From contig NZ_VOPL01000004.1 in NCBI RefSeq assembly GCF_007993065.1, positions 186,001 to 250,000 on the forward strand: a DNA stretch of 64,000 nt, in the 5' to 3' direction. The position numbers and the translations under genes were made by a program. Each line of letters starts with the position of its first letter. The first letter of the stretch is position 1. Below the pieces are notes generated by a model. The model did not search any database. It was given only the letters and a program-made list of their open reading frames with translations, and was not told where the DNA came from. Shown here piece by piece: positions 18,459 through 28,724 of the stretch. Source of the DNA: Paracoccus aurantiacus. GTDB lineage: Bacteria > Pseudomonadota > Alphaproteobacteria > Rhodobacterales > Rhodobacteraceae.

Positions 18459-18497
18459 GATTGAAGCGGCGCGCCGGGGGCTGTTGCCGCTTCAATC
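18459..18497 (+). terminator. Hairpin downstream of bdhA, probable terminator
   Basis: GATTGAAGCGGC (18459-18470) and GCCGCTTCAATC (18486-18497) form a perfect 12-bp stem with a 15-nt GC-rich loop. Only a weak TATTT tract follows, so termination may be partial or the stem may act as an mRNA 3-prime stabiliser. Confidence 0.65.
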
Positions 18498-18558
18498 TAT
18501 TTGGCTGGTCTAAGCCTGCGCATCGCGCTTGACGTGAATGGTCGCGTGCCGGATCGCA

Positions 18559-19455
18559 TCAGGCTGCAAGTTCGGAATCTTCCGCAACAATCTCCTCCTG
18601 CAGGAAGCGAAGAAACGACTTTATTGCGGGCCGGTTCCTGCGGGCATGGGGATAGACCAGCCAATAGCTTTTCTCGCCCTTCAGCACAGACGGAAAGGGC
18701 TGGACAAGTGATCCGGTCGCAAGCTCGAACCGGAAGAAACGCGGGTTCAGCAGCGCAATGCCTTCCCCCGCAAGCGCCGCCCGGCCCAGATGGGATTGCG
18801 CTTCGATCTCGAACCTGCGAGTCGGCGCGCAGGACAGCTCGGCCACCCCGTTCAGTTTCAGCCACCCGTCCCATTCCCGGTCAGTGCTGTTCAGCCAGGG
18901 CATGTCGATAACATCTTCGGGTTTGCGCAGCGGCCCATATTCTTCGATCAGGGCAGGGGACAGCATCGGGGTCACGTCCGAACTGAACAGAAAGTTCGAC
19001 ACAAGCCCTTCCCATTCGCCATGTCCATGACGCAGGGCCACGTCGACATCCTGCCGCGCGAAATCGACGACCTTGTCGTCAGTATCCAGCCTTACCGCGA
19101 GTTCGGAATGCCTGAGCTGAAAGCGACCGAGCCGATAGGCCAGCCAGTTGCTTGCAATCGTCGTCATGGTCGAGATCGACAATGTTTCCTGCTGCCCGGA
19201 GCTTGACGAGAATGCCTCGCGCAGCAGGTCGAACGCATCGGTTGTGGGTCCAGCGTAGCGCTGCCCGAGTTCGGTCAGTTCAAGCCCTTTGGGATTGCGC
19301 AGGAAAAGCTGTCCTCCCAACCGCTCCTCCAGCAGCTTTATCTGATAACTGACCGCCGCCTGCGTCATGCCCAGCCCCTCGGCTGCGCGGGTAAAGCTGA
19401 GCTGGCGGCTGGCGGCGTCAAAGACGCGCAGCGCTGCAAGGGGCGGAATCTCCAT
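18559..19455 (-). CDS. LysR-family transcriptional regulator (GcvA/VtlR-like)
   Basis: This 298-residue LysR regulator has the N-terminal winged helix-turn-helix (PLAALRVFDAASRQLSFTRA, then EGLGMTQAAVSYQIKLLEER). A periplasmic-binding-type effector domain follows. The N-terminus is of the GcvA/VtlR type. The frame opens at GTG 19461, but ATG 19455 has AGGAG with 5-nt spacing and is chosen. It is divergently transcribed from a DUF1127 small protein. In Brucella and Agrobacterium, LysR regulators of the VtlR class control DUF1127 genes and small RNAs, so control of the neighbour is plausible but inferred. Confidence 0.88.
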   Translation of the reverse strand: MEIPPLAALRVFDAASRQLSFTRAAEGLGMTQAAVSYQIKLLEERLGGQLFLRNPKGLELTELGQRYAGPTTDAFDLLREAFSSSSGQQETLSISTMTTIASNWLAYRLGRFQLRHSELAVRLDTDDKVVDFARQDVDVALRHGHGEWEGLVSNFLFSSDVTPMLSPALIEEYGPLRKPEDVIDMPWLNSTDREWDGWLKLNGVAELSCAPTRRFEIEAQSHLGRAALAGEGIALLNPRFFRFELATGSLVQPFPSVLKGEKSYWLVYPHARRNRPAIKSFLRFLQEEIVAEDSELAA

Positions 19456-19662
19456 AAGCACTCCTTATGCGTTGTTACTTGCGTTTTGTTGGATTTCCTT
19501 CAGCAAAGCTAGCATCATCTGAGTATCGATAGAAGCAGAAGCCAACACAGACGGCGAAATTCTGCAAGAGAACTCAATTCGACGCCCGATCCGGCGCCCC
19601 AGGCGGCACAAGCCCGCTTTATGAGGGAGGGATGACGCGTCGCCATGAAAGGGAGAGACAAG

Positions 19663-19917
19663 ATGACCATGACCCCGATCGAGCTGCCCGCCGTGGCACA
19701 TATGCAATCATCGCTTGCACGGGTTTTTCAGGCGATCGCGATGTGGCACGAAAAACGGCATCAACGTGCCATGCTGCGCGCCTCGCTGAAAGAGGTGCCG
19801 GAACATCTTCGCCGCGATATCGGCCTGGATGGCGGCGCAAGCCTTCGTCCATCGCGCGGAAGCGGCCGCATCCTCGATCACAATGTAGATCCCGCGCTGC
19901 GCCAGTGGGGCTGGTGA
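19663..19917 (+). CDS. DUF1127-type small protein
   Basis: This is a small basic protein of 84 residues. Its C-terminal half contains the DUF1127 hallmark in the form LKEVPEHLRRDIGLDGG (about residues 43-59), usually seen as L..L..hlLrDIGl. The N-terminal half is amphipathic and rich in His and Arg. ATG 19663 has GGGAGAG 5 nt upstream; ATG 19645 in frame has a worse-placed GGAGG. DUF1127 proteins in alphaproteobacteria are linked to RNA turnover and phosphate or sugar stress, but no biochemical role can be read here. The divergent LysR gene is its likely regulator. Confidence 0.7.
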   Translation: MTMTPIELPAVAHMQSSLARVFQAIAMWHEKRHQRAMLRASLKEVPEHLRRDIGLDGGASLRPSRGSGRILDHNVDPALRQWGW

Positions 19918-19924
19918 GTCAATG

Positions 19925-19956
19925 AAAAAAGCCCGTGCGCAGAACAGCGCACGGGC
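19925..19956 (-). terminator. Rho-independent terminator of the host-attachment-family gene
   Basis: A perfect 10-bp stem (GCCCGTGCGC and GCGCACGGGC) has a 6-nt loop. On the minus strand it is followed by six T residues. It lies between two convergent genes and may also end the DUF1127 transcript. Confidence 0.85.
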
Positions 19957-19980
19957 CGAATGATTGTCAGGGACAGCGGA

Positions 19981-20364
19981 TCAGGACAAAGCCTTCGCGA
20001 TATCTTCAGGCGACGCCTTGGTCAGATCCTTCGCAAGTTCTTTCTTCAGCTTGCCTTCCAGCTCTTTGTGATAGTGCTTGCGCAATGTGCCAAGCGTTGT
20101 CGGATCGGCAATGATCGCGAGTTGATCGGCCTTGTGACGCAAAACGATGCCGTTCAGCCGTTCTGCCAACTGCTTGGCGAAGGTCGCCTCGTCCTCATCC
20201 TTTGGTGATCGCTCCTGCGGCGCATGGCCTTCGGCCTCATCGGCGAGGTTCTTGGGGTTAAGCTGCTGAACCTCGGTTAGCTCGATCCCCTGTTTCGCGC
20301 TGTTGCGGTAAAGGATCGCGTGGTGTCCGTCAGCGACGACGACGAGTGCATTATGTTCCAGCAT
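19981..20364 (-). CDS. Host attachment family protein
   Basis: This 127-residue cytosolic protein matches the family annotated as protein required for attachment to host cells. It has the N-terminal strand NALVVVADGHHAILYRNS and the central ADEAEGHAPQERSPKDEDEATFAKQLAERL. The conserved core LAIIADPTTLGTLRKHYHKEL is followed by the closing KDLTKASPEDIAKAL. AAGGAG sits 7 nt before ATG 20364. The family name comes from an Agrobacterium mutant; free-living relatives have no proven role. It is a single gene with its own terminator. Confidence 0.83.
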   Translation of the reverse strand: MLEHNALVVVADGHHAILYRNSAKQGIELTEVQQLNPKNLADEAEGHAPQERSPKDEDEATFAKQLAERLNGIVLRHKADQLAIIADPTTLGTLRKHYHKELEGKLKKELAKDLTKASPEDIAKALS

Positions 20365-20408
20365 GACTGGCTCCTTGCTTGGTCTGCCGGAAAAACGCCC
20401 GTGCCCGA

Positions 20409-21647
<1,239 letters not shown>

Positions 21648-21687
21648 TCATATGCTGCGTTTTCCCGGGCCACAAGCGAGGCAAAGA

Positions 21688-22011
21688 ATGGAAGATCCCG
21701 ACATCCGGCTGAAACGGCTGCGGATGCGCAGTTGGCGGCGTGGGATGAAAGAGATGGACCTGATCCTTGGGCCTTTCGCGGATACCGCGCTTGCCGGGCT
21801 CGCCCCAGAACTGCTGGACGCATACGAGCAGGTGATGGCGGAGAACGACCAGGACCTTTATCGCTGGGTGATTGCACGTTCGCGTGGCGAGGATGCCGGC
21901 CCCGCCGAAATTGCGGACGTGCTGGATGTGATCGCCGCCCATGCATTCGGTCGGCTTGCCGAGATGCCTGCAGAGTTCACGAACCGTCCGCAAAAAGATC
22001 TCGCGGATTAA
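21688..22011 (+). CDS. sdhE: FAD assembly factor SdhE (succinate dehydrogenase)
   Basis: SdhE is a small factor needed for covalent attachment of FAD to the succinate dehydrogenase flavoprotein. The 107 residues include the diagnostic RGxxE-type motif in RSWRRGMKEMDLILGPFAD (residues 13-31). The helical ELLDAYEQVMAENDQDLYRW follows. The open frame extends back to 21433, but that part is antisense to aspC. ATG 21688 gives the family N-terminus (MEDPDIRLKRLRMRS) and has GCGAGG just before it. Confidence 0.9.
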   Translation: MEDPDIRLKRLRMRSWRRGMKEMDLILGPFADTALAGLAPELLDAYEQVMAENDQDLYRWVIARSRGEDAGPAEIADVLDVIAAHAFGRLAEMPAEFTNRPQKDLAD

Positions 22012-22063
22012 CCGAAGATTCTTGTTTTTGGGCGATGGTCATTCTCAGCAAGGGGATGACAAC

Positions 22064-22564
22064 ATGACTTCAGCGCTGCCCAGACAGGAATACCTGCCGC
22101 AACTCGACGCCGCAGAAAGCTACTTCCAGTGCCTCCAGCTTCTGGAGCGGCTGCATCGCCTGATGCTCGACCTGATAAAGGATGATTTCGAACGTGTCGG
22201 CCGGTGCGATCTCACGCCTGTGCAGGCGCTGCTGCTGTATAATCTTGGCGAGGCGGAGGTTTCAGCGGGCGAATTGCGCTCTCGCGGGATGTATCAGGGC
22301 TCGAACGTGTCCTACAATCTCAAGAAGCTTGTTGGGATGGGATATGTCCATCACGAACGCAGCGATCAGGACCGCAGATCTGTTCGCGTGCGTCTGACCG
22401 TGGACGGACAGTCTGTGCGCGAACAGATCGGCCAGCTTTTCGCGCGTCATGCTGCCGATCTGGTTGATACGGGCATCCTTGACGACCCACCGCTCGATGC
22501 CGTGAACCGGCAGTGGCGGCGGATCGAACGATATTGGCTCGATCAGATCCGCTATATCTACTGA
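22064..22564 (+). CDS. MarR-family winged-helix regulator (PetP/LdtR type)
   Basis: This 166-residue MarR regulator has a winged helix in the region VSAGELRSRGMYQGSNVSYN. The wing is KKLVGMGYVHHERSDQDRRS. A helical C-terminus ends in YWLDQIRYIY. ATG 22064 has AAGGGG at good spacing; the longer frame back to 21941 overlaps sdhE. The sequence resembles the alphaproteobacterial group that includes PetP of Rhodobacter and LdtR of Liberibacter. Target genes cannot be inferred from its position 52 nt after sdhE. Confidence 0.85.
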   Translation: MTSALPRQEYLPQLDAAESYFQCLQLLERLHRLMLDLIKDDFERVGRCDLTPVQALLLYNLGEAEVSAGELRSRGMYQGSNVSYNLKKLVGMGYVHHERSDQDRRSVRVRLTVDGQSVREQIGQLFARHAADLVDTGILDDPPLDAVNRQWRRIERYWLDQIRYIY

Positions 22565-22731
22565 CGGCACCATTTGCTGTCGTCTGATCGCAGGGCTGCC
22601 GGGACGCGGTACGAAGCGTTGTGCGGGTGCGTCGAAAATCTTGGGCCTGAAGCGATGCAGGTCCTGTCGCGGCTGGCATAAATGACGCAGAAAGCTCTGC
22701 GCCTGACCGCGAGGACCGGGTCGCCGCGCGT

Positions 22732-23157
22732 TTACCAATGGCCGGTATTTTCCATGCTCGCCCAGGGTTCCTGCGGTTCCAGATGTCCGTCCTGCAGCAG
22801 CTCGATCGAAATATTGTCGGGGCTGCGCACAAAGGCCATATGGCCATCGCGTGGGGGCCGGTTGATCGTGACGCCCGCATCCATCAGTTTCTGGCACATG
22901 TCGTAGATGTTATCGACGCGGTAAGCCAGATGACCGAAGTGACGGCTGTCGGATGGAAGGGCGTCATCACCGTCCCAGTTATAGGTAAGTTCGACCGGGC
23001 AGTCCTCCTGACCCGGAGGCGCCATGAAAACCAGCGTGAACCTCCCATTCTCGTTTTCGATCCGCTTCGTCTCCTCCAGTCCGAGGAGACGGAAGAAATC
23101 CATGGTCTTGTCGAGGTCTTTGACCCGAACCATCGTGTGCAGATAACGCAGCGGCAT
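22732..23157 (-). CDS. gloA: Lactoylglutathione lyase (glyoxalase I)
   Basis: This enzyme converts the hemithioacetal of methylglyoxal and glutathione to S-lactoylglutathione. The 141 residues follow the metal-dependent GloA pattern: the first metal histidine in YLHTMVRVKDLDKTMDFF (residues 5-22), PVELTYNWD, the second histidine in HFGHLAYRVDNIY, and the catalytic glutamate in SPDNISIELLQ. ATG 23157 is preceded by GGGAAAGGA. The frame upstream of it (to 23451) is antisense to thyA and is discarded. Glyoxalase II is not in the window. Confidence 0.94.
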   Translation of the reverse strand: MPLRYLHTMVRVKDLDKTMDFFRLLGLEETKRIENENGRFTLVFMAPPGQEDCPVELTYNWDGDDALPSDSRHFGHLAYRVDNIYDMCQKLMDAGVTINRPPRDGHMAFVRSPDNISIELLQDGHLEPQEPWASMENTGHW

Positions 23158-23298
23158 CGGTGTTCCTTTCCCTGAAGTGGTTGCGCGCAATGTGGCACGG
23201 ACCACCGGCCGCGACAATATTGGCGGTTTGCGGCAGGTTCCGGGAGCGATAAGAAGAGGGTCGAACAACACCGACAGGCACGGGGGCAGGGGACGAGG

Positions 23299-24132
23299 GT
23301 GCAGCAATATCACGACGCGCTGAGGACGATTCTCGAACAGGGAGAGCAGACGACCGACCGCACCGGCACCGGCACGCTGGCGTATTTCGGAATGCAAACC
23401 CGCTATCCTCTGGCCGATGGCTTTCCGCTGGTGACGACGAAGAAACTGCACCTGCGCTCAATCATTCACGAGCTGCTGTGGTTTCTCGCCGGCGACACCA
23501 ATATCGGCTATCTGAACGAGAACAAAGTCTCGATCTGGGACGAATGGGCCGATGAAAACGGCGATCTTGGCCCGGTTTACGGTGCACAATGGCGGCGTTT
23601 CCCCGCGTTGGAACCGGCGGGCGAAGACCCTGACGGCCAGCCGCTGTTTTTCGCGCGTTCAGTCGATCAGATTGCCGAATTGGTCGAAAACATTCGCAAG
23701 AACCCGGACAGCCGCCGCCTGATCGTGTCTGCGTGGAACCCCGGCGAGGTGCCGGACATGGCGCTGCCGCCCTGCCATACGCTGTGGCAGGTCCGTGTCA
23801 TCGGGCGAAAGATGCATCTTCAGCTTTACCAGCGATCGGCAGACATGTTCCTTGGCGTACCGTTCAACATCGCGTCTTATGCGCTGCTGCTGGCGATGCT
23901 GGCCCATGTGACGGGATATGAAGCCGGCGATTTTGTTCACACGATTGGCGATGCGCATATCTATTCGAATCACATGGATCAGGTGCAGCTTCAGCTTTCG
24001 CGCAAGCCAAAGCTGCTGCCGCAGCTTCGGATCACCCGCAAGGTCGATTCGATTTTCGACTTCAAGTTCGAGGATTTCGAATTCCTGAACTACGACCCCG
24101 ATCCCGCGATCAAAGCGCCGGTGGCCGTCTGA
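23299..24132 (+). CDS. thyA: Thymidylate synthase ThyA
   Basis: ThyA methylates dUMP to dTMP using methylenetetrahydrofolate, producing dihydrofolate. The 277-residue protein starts at GTG 23299 with GGGGACGAGG before it. It shows [32 protein letters not shown], the nucleophile C159 in PPCHTLWQV, the dUMP contact [18 protein letters not shown], and HIYSNHMDQ. Its stop overlaps the folA start (TGATG), so the dihydrofolate producer and the reductase that recycles it are coupled. Confidence 0.98.
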   Translation: MQQYHDALRTILEQGEQTTDRTGTGTLAYFGMQTRYPLADGFPLVTTKKLHLRSIIHELLWFLAGDTNIGYLNENKVSIWDEWADENGDLGPVYGAQWRRFPALEPAGEDPDGQPLFFARSVDQIAELVENIRKNPDSRRLIVSAWNPGEVPDMALPPCHTLWQVRVIGRKMHLQLYQRSADMFLGVPFNIASYALLLAMLAHVTGYEAGDFVHTIGDAHIYSNHMDQVQLQLSRKPKLLPQLRITRKVDSIFDFKFEDFEFLNYDPDPAIKAPVAV

Positions 24133-24614
24133 TGCTGACACTGATCGCGGCGCGTGCGCGAAACGGGGCCATTGGCAAAGACGGGAAGATCCCGTGGCAT
24201 CTGCCCGAGGATCTGGCTTTCTTCAAGCGCGAAACGCTTGGGGGTGCGATCATCATGGGACGGCGAACATGGCAGAGCCTTCCTTTCAAGCCATTGAAAG
24301 AACGCCTTAATCTGGTGGTCACCTCGACCTTGGATCTGCCGGGGCACGCCGTGGCCGATATAGATACGGCTTTAGCTGCCGCGCAGGCGGCGGGCTATGC
24401 GCGCATCTATGGCATCGGCGGAGAGCGGATTTATCGCGAGATGCTGCCCCGCGCTGACCGCCTTCTGATTACCGAGGTCGATACCCTGATCGAAGATGCG
24501 GATGCATTCTTTCCAGACTTCGACGATGCCGACTGGCACGAGCGCGCGCGCTATAAGCTGACCGAAAAGGGGGCAATCGCGACCGTCAGGGAACTGGATA
24601 GACGCAGTCGCTGA
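24132..24614 (+). CDS. folA: Dihydrofolate reductase
   Basis: FolA reduces dihydrofolate to tetrahydrofolate with NADPH. The 160-residue protein has the N-terminal LIAARARNGAIGKDGKIPWH and the catalytic Asp in LPEDLAFFKRETL. The NADPH motif IIMGRRTWQSLP is followed by VVTSTLD, the second nucleotide loop YGIGGERIYREML, and TEVDTLIEDADAFFPD. Its ATG shares one base with the thyA stop. It is the trimethoprim target. Confidence 0.97.
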   Translation: MLTLIAARARNGAIGKDGKIPWHLPEDLAFFKRETLGGAIIMGRRTWQSLPFKPLKERLNLVVTSTLDLPGHAVADIDTALAAAQAAGYARIYGIGGERIYREMLPRADRLLITEVDTLIEDADAFFPDFDDADWHERARYKLTEKGAIATVRELDRRSR

Positions 24615-24707
24615 AAAACTCGTTACCCGCGCGGGAATAAGATTGAAAACCCGATAGGCTCCAGTACCATCCTCGTTAACGGGATCTGTTTTTTCTGAGT
24701 AACGGGA

Positions 24708-25553
24708 ATGAGCAAGCTACAGCATATGCCGCGCCTGGTTTGGAAGCGCGCGTCAAATACATTTTCACTCTGGCGCTATTCTGATCGGATCGACGCAATT
24801 CTGGCCTCCTATCCGAAATCCGGGCGGACGTGGTTCAGGTACATCCTGTCATCCTATATCGCCCGGCTTTACAAGCTGGAACCTGCCCCGGATTTGCATA
24901 CGATGTTCAGGGTTCTGCCGAATTTCGATCTCGATCCGGTTCGCGGGCTTCCGGCATTTGCCTTTGCCGACCATAAACCGAAACCGCCACTGATCGCGGT
25001 CAGCCATCTTCGCTATGCCCGCAGGTGGTTCCGGTCCTATCCGACCGTATTCATGGTCCGCGATCCGAAGGACGTGCTGGTATCTGCATATTTTCACGCG
25101 ACGCGACAGAAGCATCGCTTCTCGGGCGATATCGACGCGTTTCTGGTTGATCCGAAACAGGGAATCTCGTCTCTGACAGAATATCTGAACGGATGGGCCG
25201 CAGGTCTTAGCGACCGTCCACATATCGTCATAAGCTACGAGAAACTTTCGAGCGATCCGGTGACGGAAACCGCGAAGGTTCTGGCCTTTCTCGGGCTGGA
25301 AGAAAATCCGGACATGTTAAACGCCGCAATCGAAACCGCGAGTTTCAAGCGGATGCTCAATCTGGAACTGAAATCAGGCCTGCCGGGGCATGAATATGAT
25401 CGCAGCGACAGCGAAAATCTTCGCATGCGTCGCGGCAAGGTCGGTGGGTTCGGCGATTACCTGACCGAAGCGCAGATCGCGTTGATTGACGACACCTGCG
25501 CGCGAAACCTGACGCCAGAGGCGAAGGCACTGCTTTCGCGCGCCGTCGCCTGA
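24708..25553 (+). CDS. Sulfotransferase domain protein
   Basis: This is a 281-residue PAPS-dependent sulfotransferase of the Sulfotransfer_1 type. The 5-prime phosphosulfate loop YPKSGRTWFRYILS lies near residues 35-48. The 3-prime phosphate motif MVRDPKDVLVSAYFHATRQ lies near 115-133. The later PAPS contact RRGKVGGFGDYLTEAQ is near 245. ATG 24708 follows AGTAACGGGA. The acceptor is unknown; such enzymes in marine Rhodobacterales often modify surface glycans. Unlike the 13092-13670 protein it is full-length for the family. It is convergent with the hydrolase gene, with a 17-bp gap. Confidence 0.87.
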   Translation: MSKLQHMPRLVWKRASNTFSLWRYSDRIDAILASYPKSGRTWFRYILSSYIARLYKLEPAPDLHTMFRVLPNFDLDPVRGLPAFAFADHKPKPPLIAVSHLRYARRWFRSYPTVFMVRDPKDVLVSAYFHATRQKHRFSGDIDAFLVDPKQGISSLTEYLNGWAAGLSDRPHIVISYEKLSSDPVTETAKVLAFLGLEENPDMLNAAIETASFKRMLNLELKSGLPGHEYDRSDSENLRMRRGKVGGFGDYLTEAQIALIDDTCARNLTPEAKALLSRAVA

Positions 25554-25570
25554 CAGCGCGTTAACCCGCG

Positions 25571-26407
25571 TTATTTGGTTCGGGCACGAAGCGCATCCAG
25601 CCATGAGTTGATCGCGCCGAGGCTCTCCGCCTCGTCAAGCCACGGGATATGGGCGCGGTCCGGCACCTCGGCATAGACGCCGTCTGGCCTGCGCCGCTGC
25701 ATTTCGGCGAAGGCATCGGGGCTGAGCAGGTCAGAATTCGCGCCGCGGATCACGGCAACCGGCAAGCCGGCAGTCGCGTCCCATAGTGGCCACAGGTCAG
25801 GGGCCTCGCCCTCGAACGCTGCAAGAAACGCATCGCGCAGGGCGGGATCGTATTTGATCTGCAACCCCTCGGGCGTTTCCGCATAATGTCTTTGCGCATC
25901 CGCCAGCCAGCGACCCTCAGGCGCATTGGCGAAGCCTGGCATATTCGCCGGCAACTTCGCGGCCAGCTCCTCATGGGTGTTGGCCATCGGGTTACGCCCG
26001 ACATAGTCGAATATGCGATCCAGCCCCGCACGCTCTATCGCAGGGCCGACATCGTTCAGGCACAGTCCCAGCAGCCGATCCTTCGCGACGGCGGCAAGAA
26101 GCAGGGCGATCAGCCCCCCGCGCGACGTGCCAAGGACGGCCGCCTTTTCGATGCCCAGATGATCGAGCAGAGCCAGCGCGTCCTTGCCCTCTTGCGGGAC
26201 GGTATAGGTCGCAGCGCCGGTGTGATCGGACTCTCCACGACCGCGATAGTCCATGCGGATCATTCGGACGCCTCGCAGATGCGGCGCGACATAGTCGAAA
26301 TCCGCCATGTTCCTCGTCAGCCCTGCCAGACACAGGACCGGCAGACCCTCACCCTCGTCTGAATAGGCGATACGGGCGCCGTCTTCCGCAGTGAAGAATT
26401 GCGTCAT
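25571..26407 (-). CDS. Alpha/beta hydrolase
   Basis: This 278-residue alpha/beta-hydrolase-fold enzyme has the strand-loop LPVLCLAGLTRNMADFDYVA. The nucleophile elbow is GTSRGG (Ser about residue 94). The acid is in IRGANSDLLSPDAFA, and the histidine in VPDRAHIPWLDEAES. GGAGG lies before ATG 26407. It begins 15 nt after fabI ends on the same strand, so it probably belongs to the fabB-fabI transcript. The substrate is unknown; fluoroacetate dehalogenase-, lactonase- and esterase-type activities are equally compatible. Confidence 0.85.
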   Translation of the reverse strand: MTQFFTAEDGARIAYSDEGEGLPVLCLAGLTRNMADFDYVAPHLRGVRMIRMDYRGRGESDHTGAATYTVPQEGKDALALLDHLGIEKAAVLGTSRGGLIALLLAAVAKDRLLGLCLNDVGPAIERAGLDRIFDYVGRNPMANTHEELAAKLPANMPGFANAPEGRWLADAQRHYAETPEGLQIKYDPALRDAFLAAFEGEAPDLWPLWDATAGLPVAVIRGANSDLLSPDAFAEMQRRRPDGVYAEVPDRAHIPWLDEAESLGAINSWLDALRARTK

Positions 26408-26422
26408 TTCGCCTCCGACCGG

Positions 26423-27211
26423 TTACAGATTTTCGCTCTGGGGCATCCCGAGGACATGATAGCCGCCATCGACCATGATGATTTCACCCGTCGTGGCATT
26501 GGCCCAATCGCTTGTCAGCCAGACTGCGGTGCCGCCAATGGCCTCCAGCGTCGCATTGGTGCGCAGGGGCGAATTCGCTGCCGTGTGGCGGAAGGTCTTT
26601 CGCGCGCCACCAATGGCGGCACCAGCCAGCGTCTTCATCGGGCCGGGGCTGATTGCGTTCACACGAATTGCGTCCGGGCCAAGATCGTTGGCAAGATACC
26701 TGACCGATGCCTCCAGCGCTGCCTTGGCGACGCCCATGACATTATAGAACGGCGTCACACGGTTCGATCCGCCGTAAGTAAGCGTCAGGATCGACCCGCC
26801 AGCACCCATCAACGGGTGGGCGCGGCGCGCGACCTCGATCAGCGAATAGCACGAGATATCCAGCGAGTGCTTGAAATTGGCGCGGCTGGTATTCATGAAC
26901 CGGCCGGCCAGCTCGTCCTTGTTGGAAAAGGCGATGGCGTGAACAAGAAAGTCGATCTTGCCCCACCGGTCGCCGATCTGCGCAAAGGCGGCATCCAGGC
27001 TGGCATCGTCGGTCACATCGACGTCGATCAGGAAGTCCGATCCGACCGATTCCGCCAAAGGGGCGACGCGGCCTGCGAACATGTCGCCCTGATACGAAAA
27101 GGCCAGTTCCGCACCTTCATCCGCCAGCGCTTTTGCGATCCCCCAGGCAATGGATCGGTCATTGGCGACCCCCATGACCAGACCGCGTTTGCCTTTCAGA
27201 AGATCGCCCAT
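26423..27211 (-). CDS. fabI: Enoyl-[acyl-carrier-protein] reductase FabI
   Basis: FabI catalyses the last, NADH-dependent step of each fatty-acid elongation cycle. The 262 residues follow the FabI-type SDR layout. The cofactor motif is GVANDRSIAWGIAKALADEG. The reductase catalytic pair is in YNVMGVAKAALEASVRYLA (Y-x6-K). The substrate loop is NAISPGPMKTLAGAAIGG. The frame opens at TTG 27217, but ATG 27211 has better RBS spacing. It sits 7 bp after fabB, so the two are co-transcribed. It is the triclosan target. Confidence 0.96.
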   Translation of the reverse strand: MGDLLKGKRGLVMGVANDRSIAWGIAKALADEGAELAFSYQGDMFAGRVAPLAESVGSDFLIDVDVTDDASLDAAFAQIGDRWGKIDFLVHAIAFSNKDELAGRFMNTSRANFKHSLDISCYSLIEVARRAHPLMGAGGSILTLTYGGSNRVTPFYNVMGVAKAALEASVRYLANDLGPDAIRVNAISPGPMKTLAGAAIGGARKTFRHTAANSPLRTNATLEAIGGTAVWLTSDWANATTGEIIMVDGGYHVLGMPQSENL

Positions 27212-27218
27212 TCTCAAA

Positions 27219-28448
27219 TCACTCCAGGAATTTCGACATCACCAGCGTCGCGTTGGTGCCGCCAAAGCCGAAGCTGTTGGACAGGACCGTGTCGAAATCG
27301 ACATTGTCGATACGCTGTGTAGCGATTTCCTCGGGTTTGAGTTCGGGGTCAAGCTCGGCCACGTTCGCCGATGCGGCAATGAAGCCATTTTGCATCATCA
27401 GCAGCGAATAGATCGCCTCGTGCACGCCGGTCGCGCCAAGGCTGTGGCCGGTCAGCGATTTCGTGGATGCGATGGGCGGGGTCGAGCCTTCACCAAAGAC
27501 ACGCCGGATCGCCTTGACCTCGCCGATATCGCCAACCGGCGTCGACGTCCCGTGCGAGTTGATATAGCTCACCACGCGATCCTCTGGCAGCGTCGCCAGC
27601 GCGACGCGCATGGACCTTTCGCCGCCCTCGCCGGATGGCGCGACCATGTCATAGCCGTCCGACGTGGCCCCGTAACCCGTCACCTCTGCATAAATCTTGG
27701 CGCCGCGGGCGCGGGCGTGTTCCAGTTCTTCCAGCACCACGACGCCGCCGCCACCTGCGATGACGAAGCCGTCGCGGCTGACGTCATAGGGACGCGATGC
27801 GGTTTCGGGCGTGTCGTTATACTTGGACGACATCGCGCCCATCGCGTCGAACAGGCAGGACAGGGTCCAGTCAAGTTCTTCGCCACCCCCAGCAAAGACG
27901 ATGTCCTGCTTGCCCATCTGAATCTGCTCGACCCCGTTTCCGATGCAATGCGCAGAGGTCGAACAGGCCGAGGTAATGGAATAGTTGACACCCTTGATCT
28001 TGAACGGTGTCGCAAGGCAGGCGGAATTCGTTGACGACATGCAGCGCGTGACCATGAACGGCCCCATGCGTTTGGGTGAACCTTTCTCGATAACGATCTG
28101 ATGTGCATCAAAGAAATTCGATGTGGATGGACCGCCAGATCCCATGATCAATCCAGAACGGGGGTTCGAGACGTCGCTTTCCTCTAGCCCCGCATCGGCG
28201 ATTGCCTGTTGCATCGCAAGGAAATTATAGGCCGCACCCGGACCCATGAAGCGCAGATTGCGCTTGTCTATATGATCTTCCAACACGATTTGGGGCATGC
28301 CGTGAACCTGACTGCGGAAGCCATGTTCGGCATATTCCGGTGCAAAGACGATGCCTGAGCGACCGGCCTTCAGGCTTTCGGTCACTTCCTGGGCGTTATT
28401 GCCGATGGGCGAGACGATCCCCAGCCCGGTGATGACGACGCGGCGCAT
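27219..28448 (-). CDS. fabB: 3-oxoacyl-[acyl-carrier-protein] synthase I FabB
   Basis: FabB condenses malonyl-ACP with acyl-ACP, including the unsaturated intermediates made by FabA. The 409-residue thiolase-fold enzyme starts [18 protein letters not shown]. The catalytic cysteine is in [15 protein letters not shown] and the two histidines in [16 protein letters not shown] and [14 protein letters not shown]. The C-terminus is [19 protein letters not shown] is 5 nt before ATG 28448. FabB rather than FabF is indicated by the [11 protein letters not shown] loop. fabA, its usual partner, lies 3.7 kb away on the same strand beyond an opposite-strand block. Confidence 0.95.
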   Translation of the reverse strand: MRRVVITGLGIVSPIGNNAQEVTESLKAGRSGIVFAPEYAEHGFRSQVHGMPQIVLEDHIDKRNLRFMGPGAAYNFLAMQQAIADAGLEESDVSNPRSGLIMGSGGPSTSNFFDAHQIVIEKGSPKRMGPFMVTRCMSSTNSACLATPFKIKGVNYSITSACSTSAHCIGNGVEQIQMGKQDIVFAGGGEELDWTLSCLFDAMGAMSSKYNDTPETASRPYDVSRDGFVIAGGGGVVVLEELEHARARGAKIYAEVTGYGATSDGYDMVAPSGEGGERSMRVALATLPEDRVVSYINSHGTSTPVGDIGEVKAIRRVFGEGSTPPIASTKSLTGHSLGATGVHEAIYSLLMMQNGFIAASANVAELDPELKPEEIATQRIDNVDFDTVLSNSFGFGGTNATLVMSKFLE

Positions 28449-28724
28449 GCACGCTCCTCTTCTCATTCCTTCAAGGGCTTGGCCCTGTTGACGTGACGAT
28501 AATCACGCTACCCCTCCCATACAAGTTGCGGGGGCGCATTCAAACCGATGCTGGCGGTCATCATAAACGAATCCACCGTCCCGCGCATAGGGCGACGGCG
28601 ACCCGCCCCAATCTTCAGGGCAATCTGGCGGCGTGACCGGTCCGGGCTTGCCCTTTGCACTGTGCGGCGGCACCACTTGTGGGCATATGATGGGACAAGC
28701 GACAGCAGCAGAAAGGAAACAGTC

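Noticed and set aside
19453-19466. CATAAG/CTTATG inverted repeat over the LysR start codon and RBS
   Set aside because: It is only 6 bp per arm and is composed largely of the start codon and Shine-Dalgarno sequence; chance is likely.
22565-22731. Possible small RNA or gene between the MarR regulator and gloA
   Set aside because: No promoter, hairpin with T tract or reading frame with an RBS was found in these 167 bp.
24615-24707. Repeated CGTTA/ACGGGA-like fragments between folA and the sulfotransferase gene
   Set aside because: The copies are short and imperfect, and likely chance in a 93-bp gap.
28449-28724. Possible Irr or other iron-responsive site before fabB and ridA
   Set aside because: I could not identify a convincing motif, and no irr gene is nearby.
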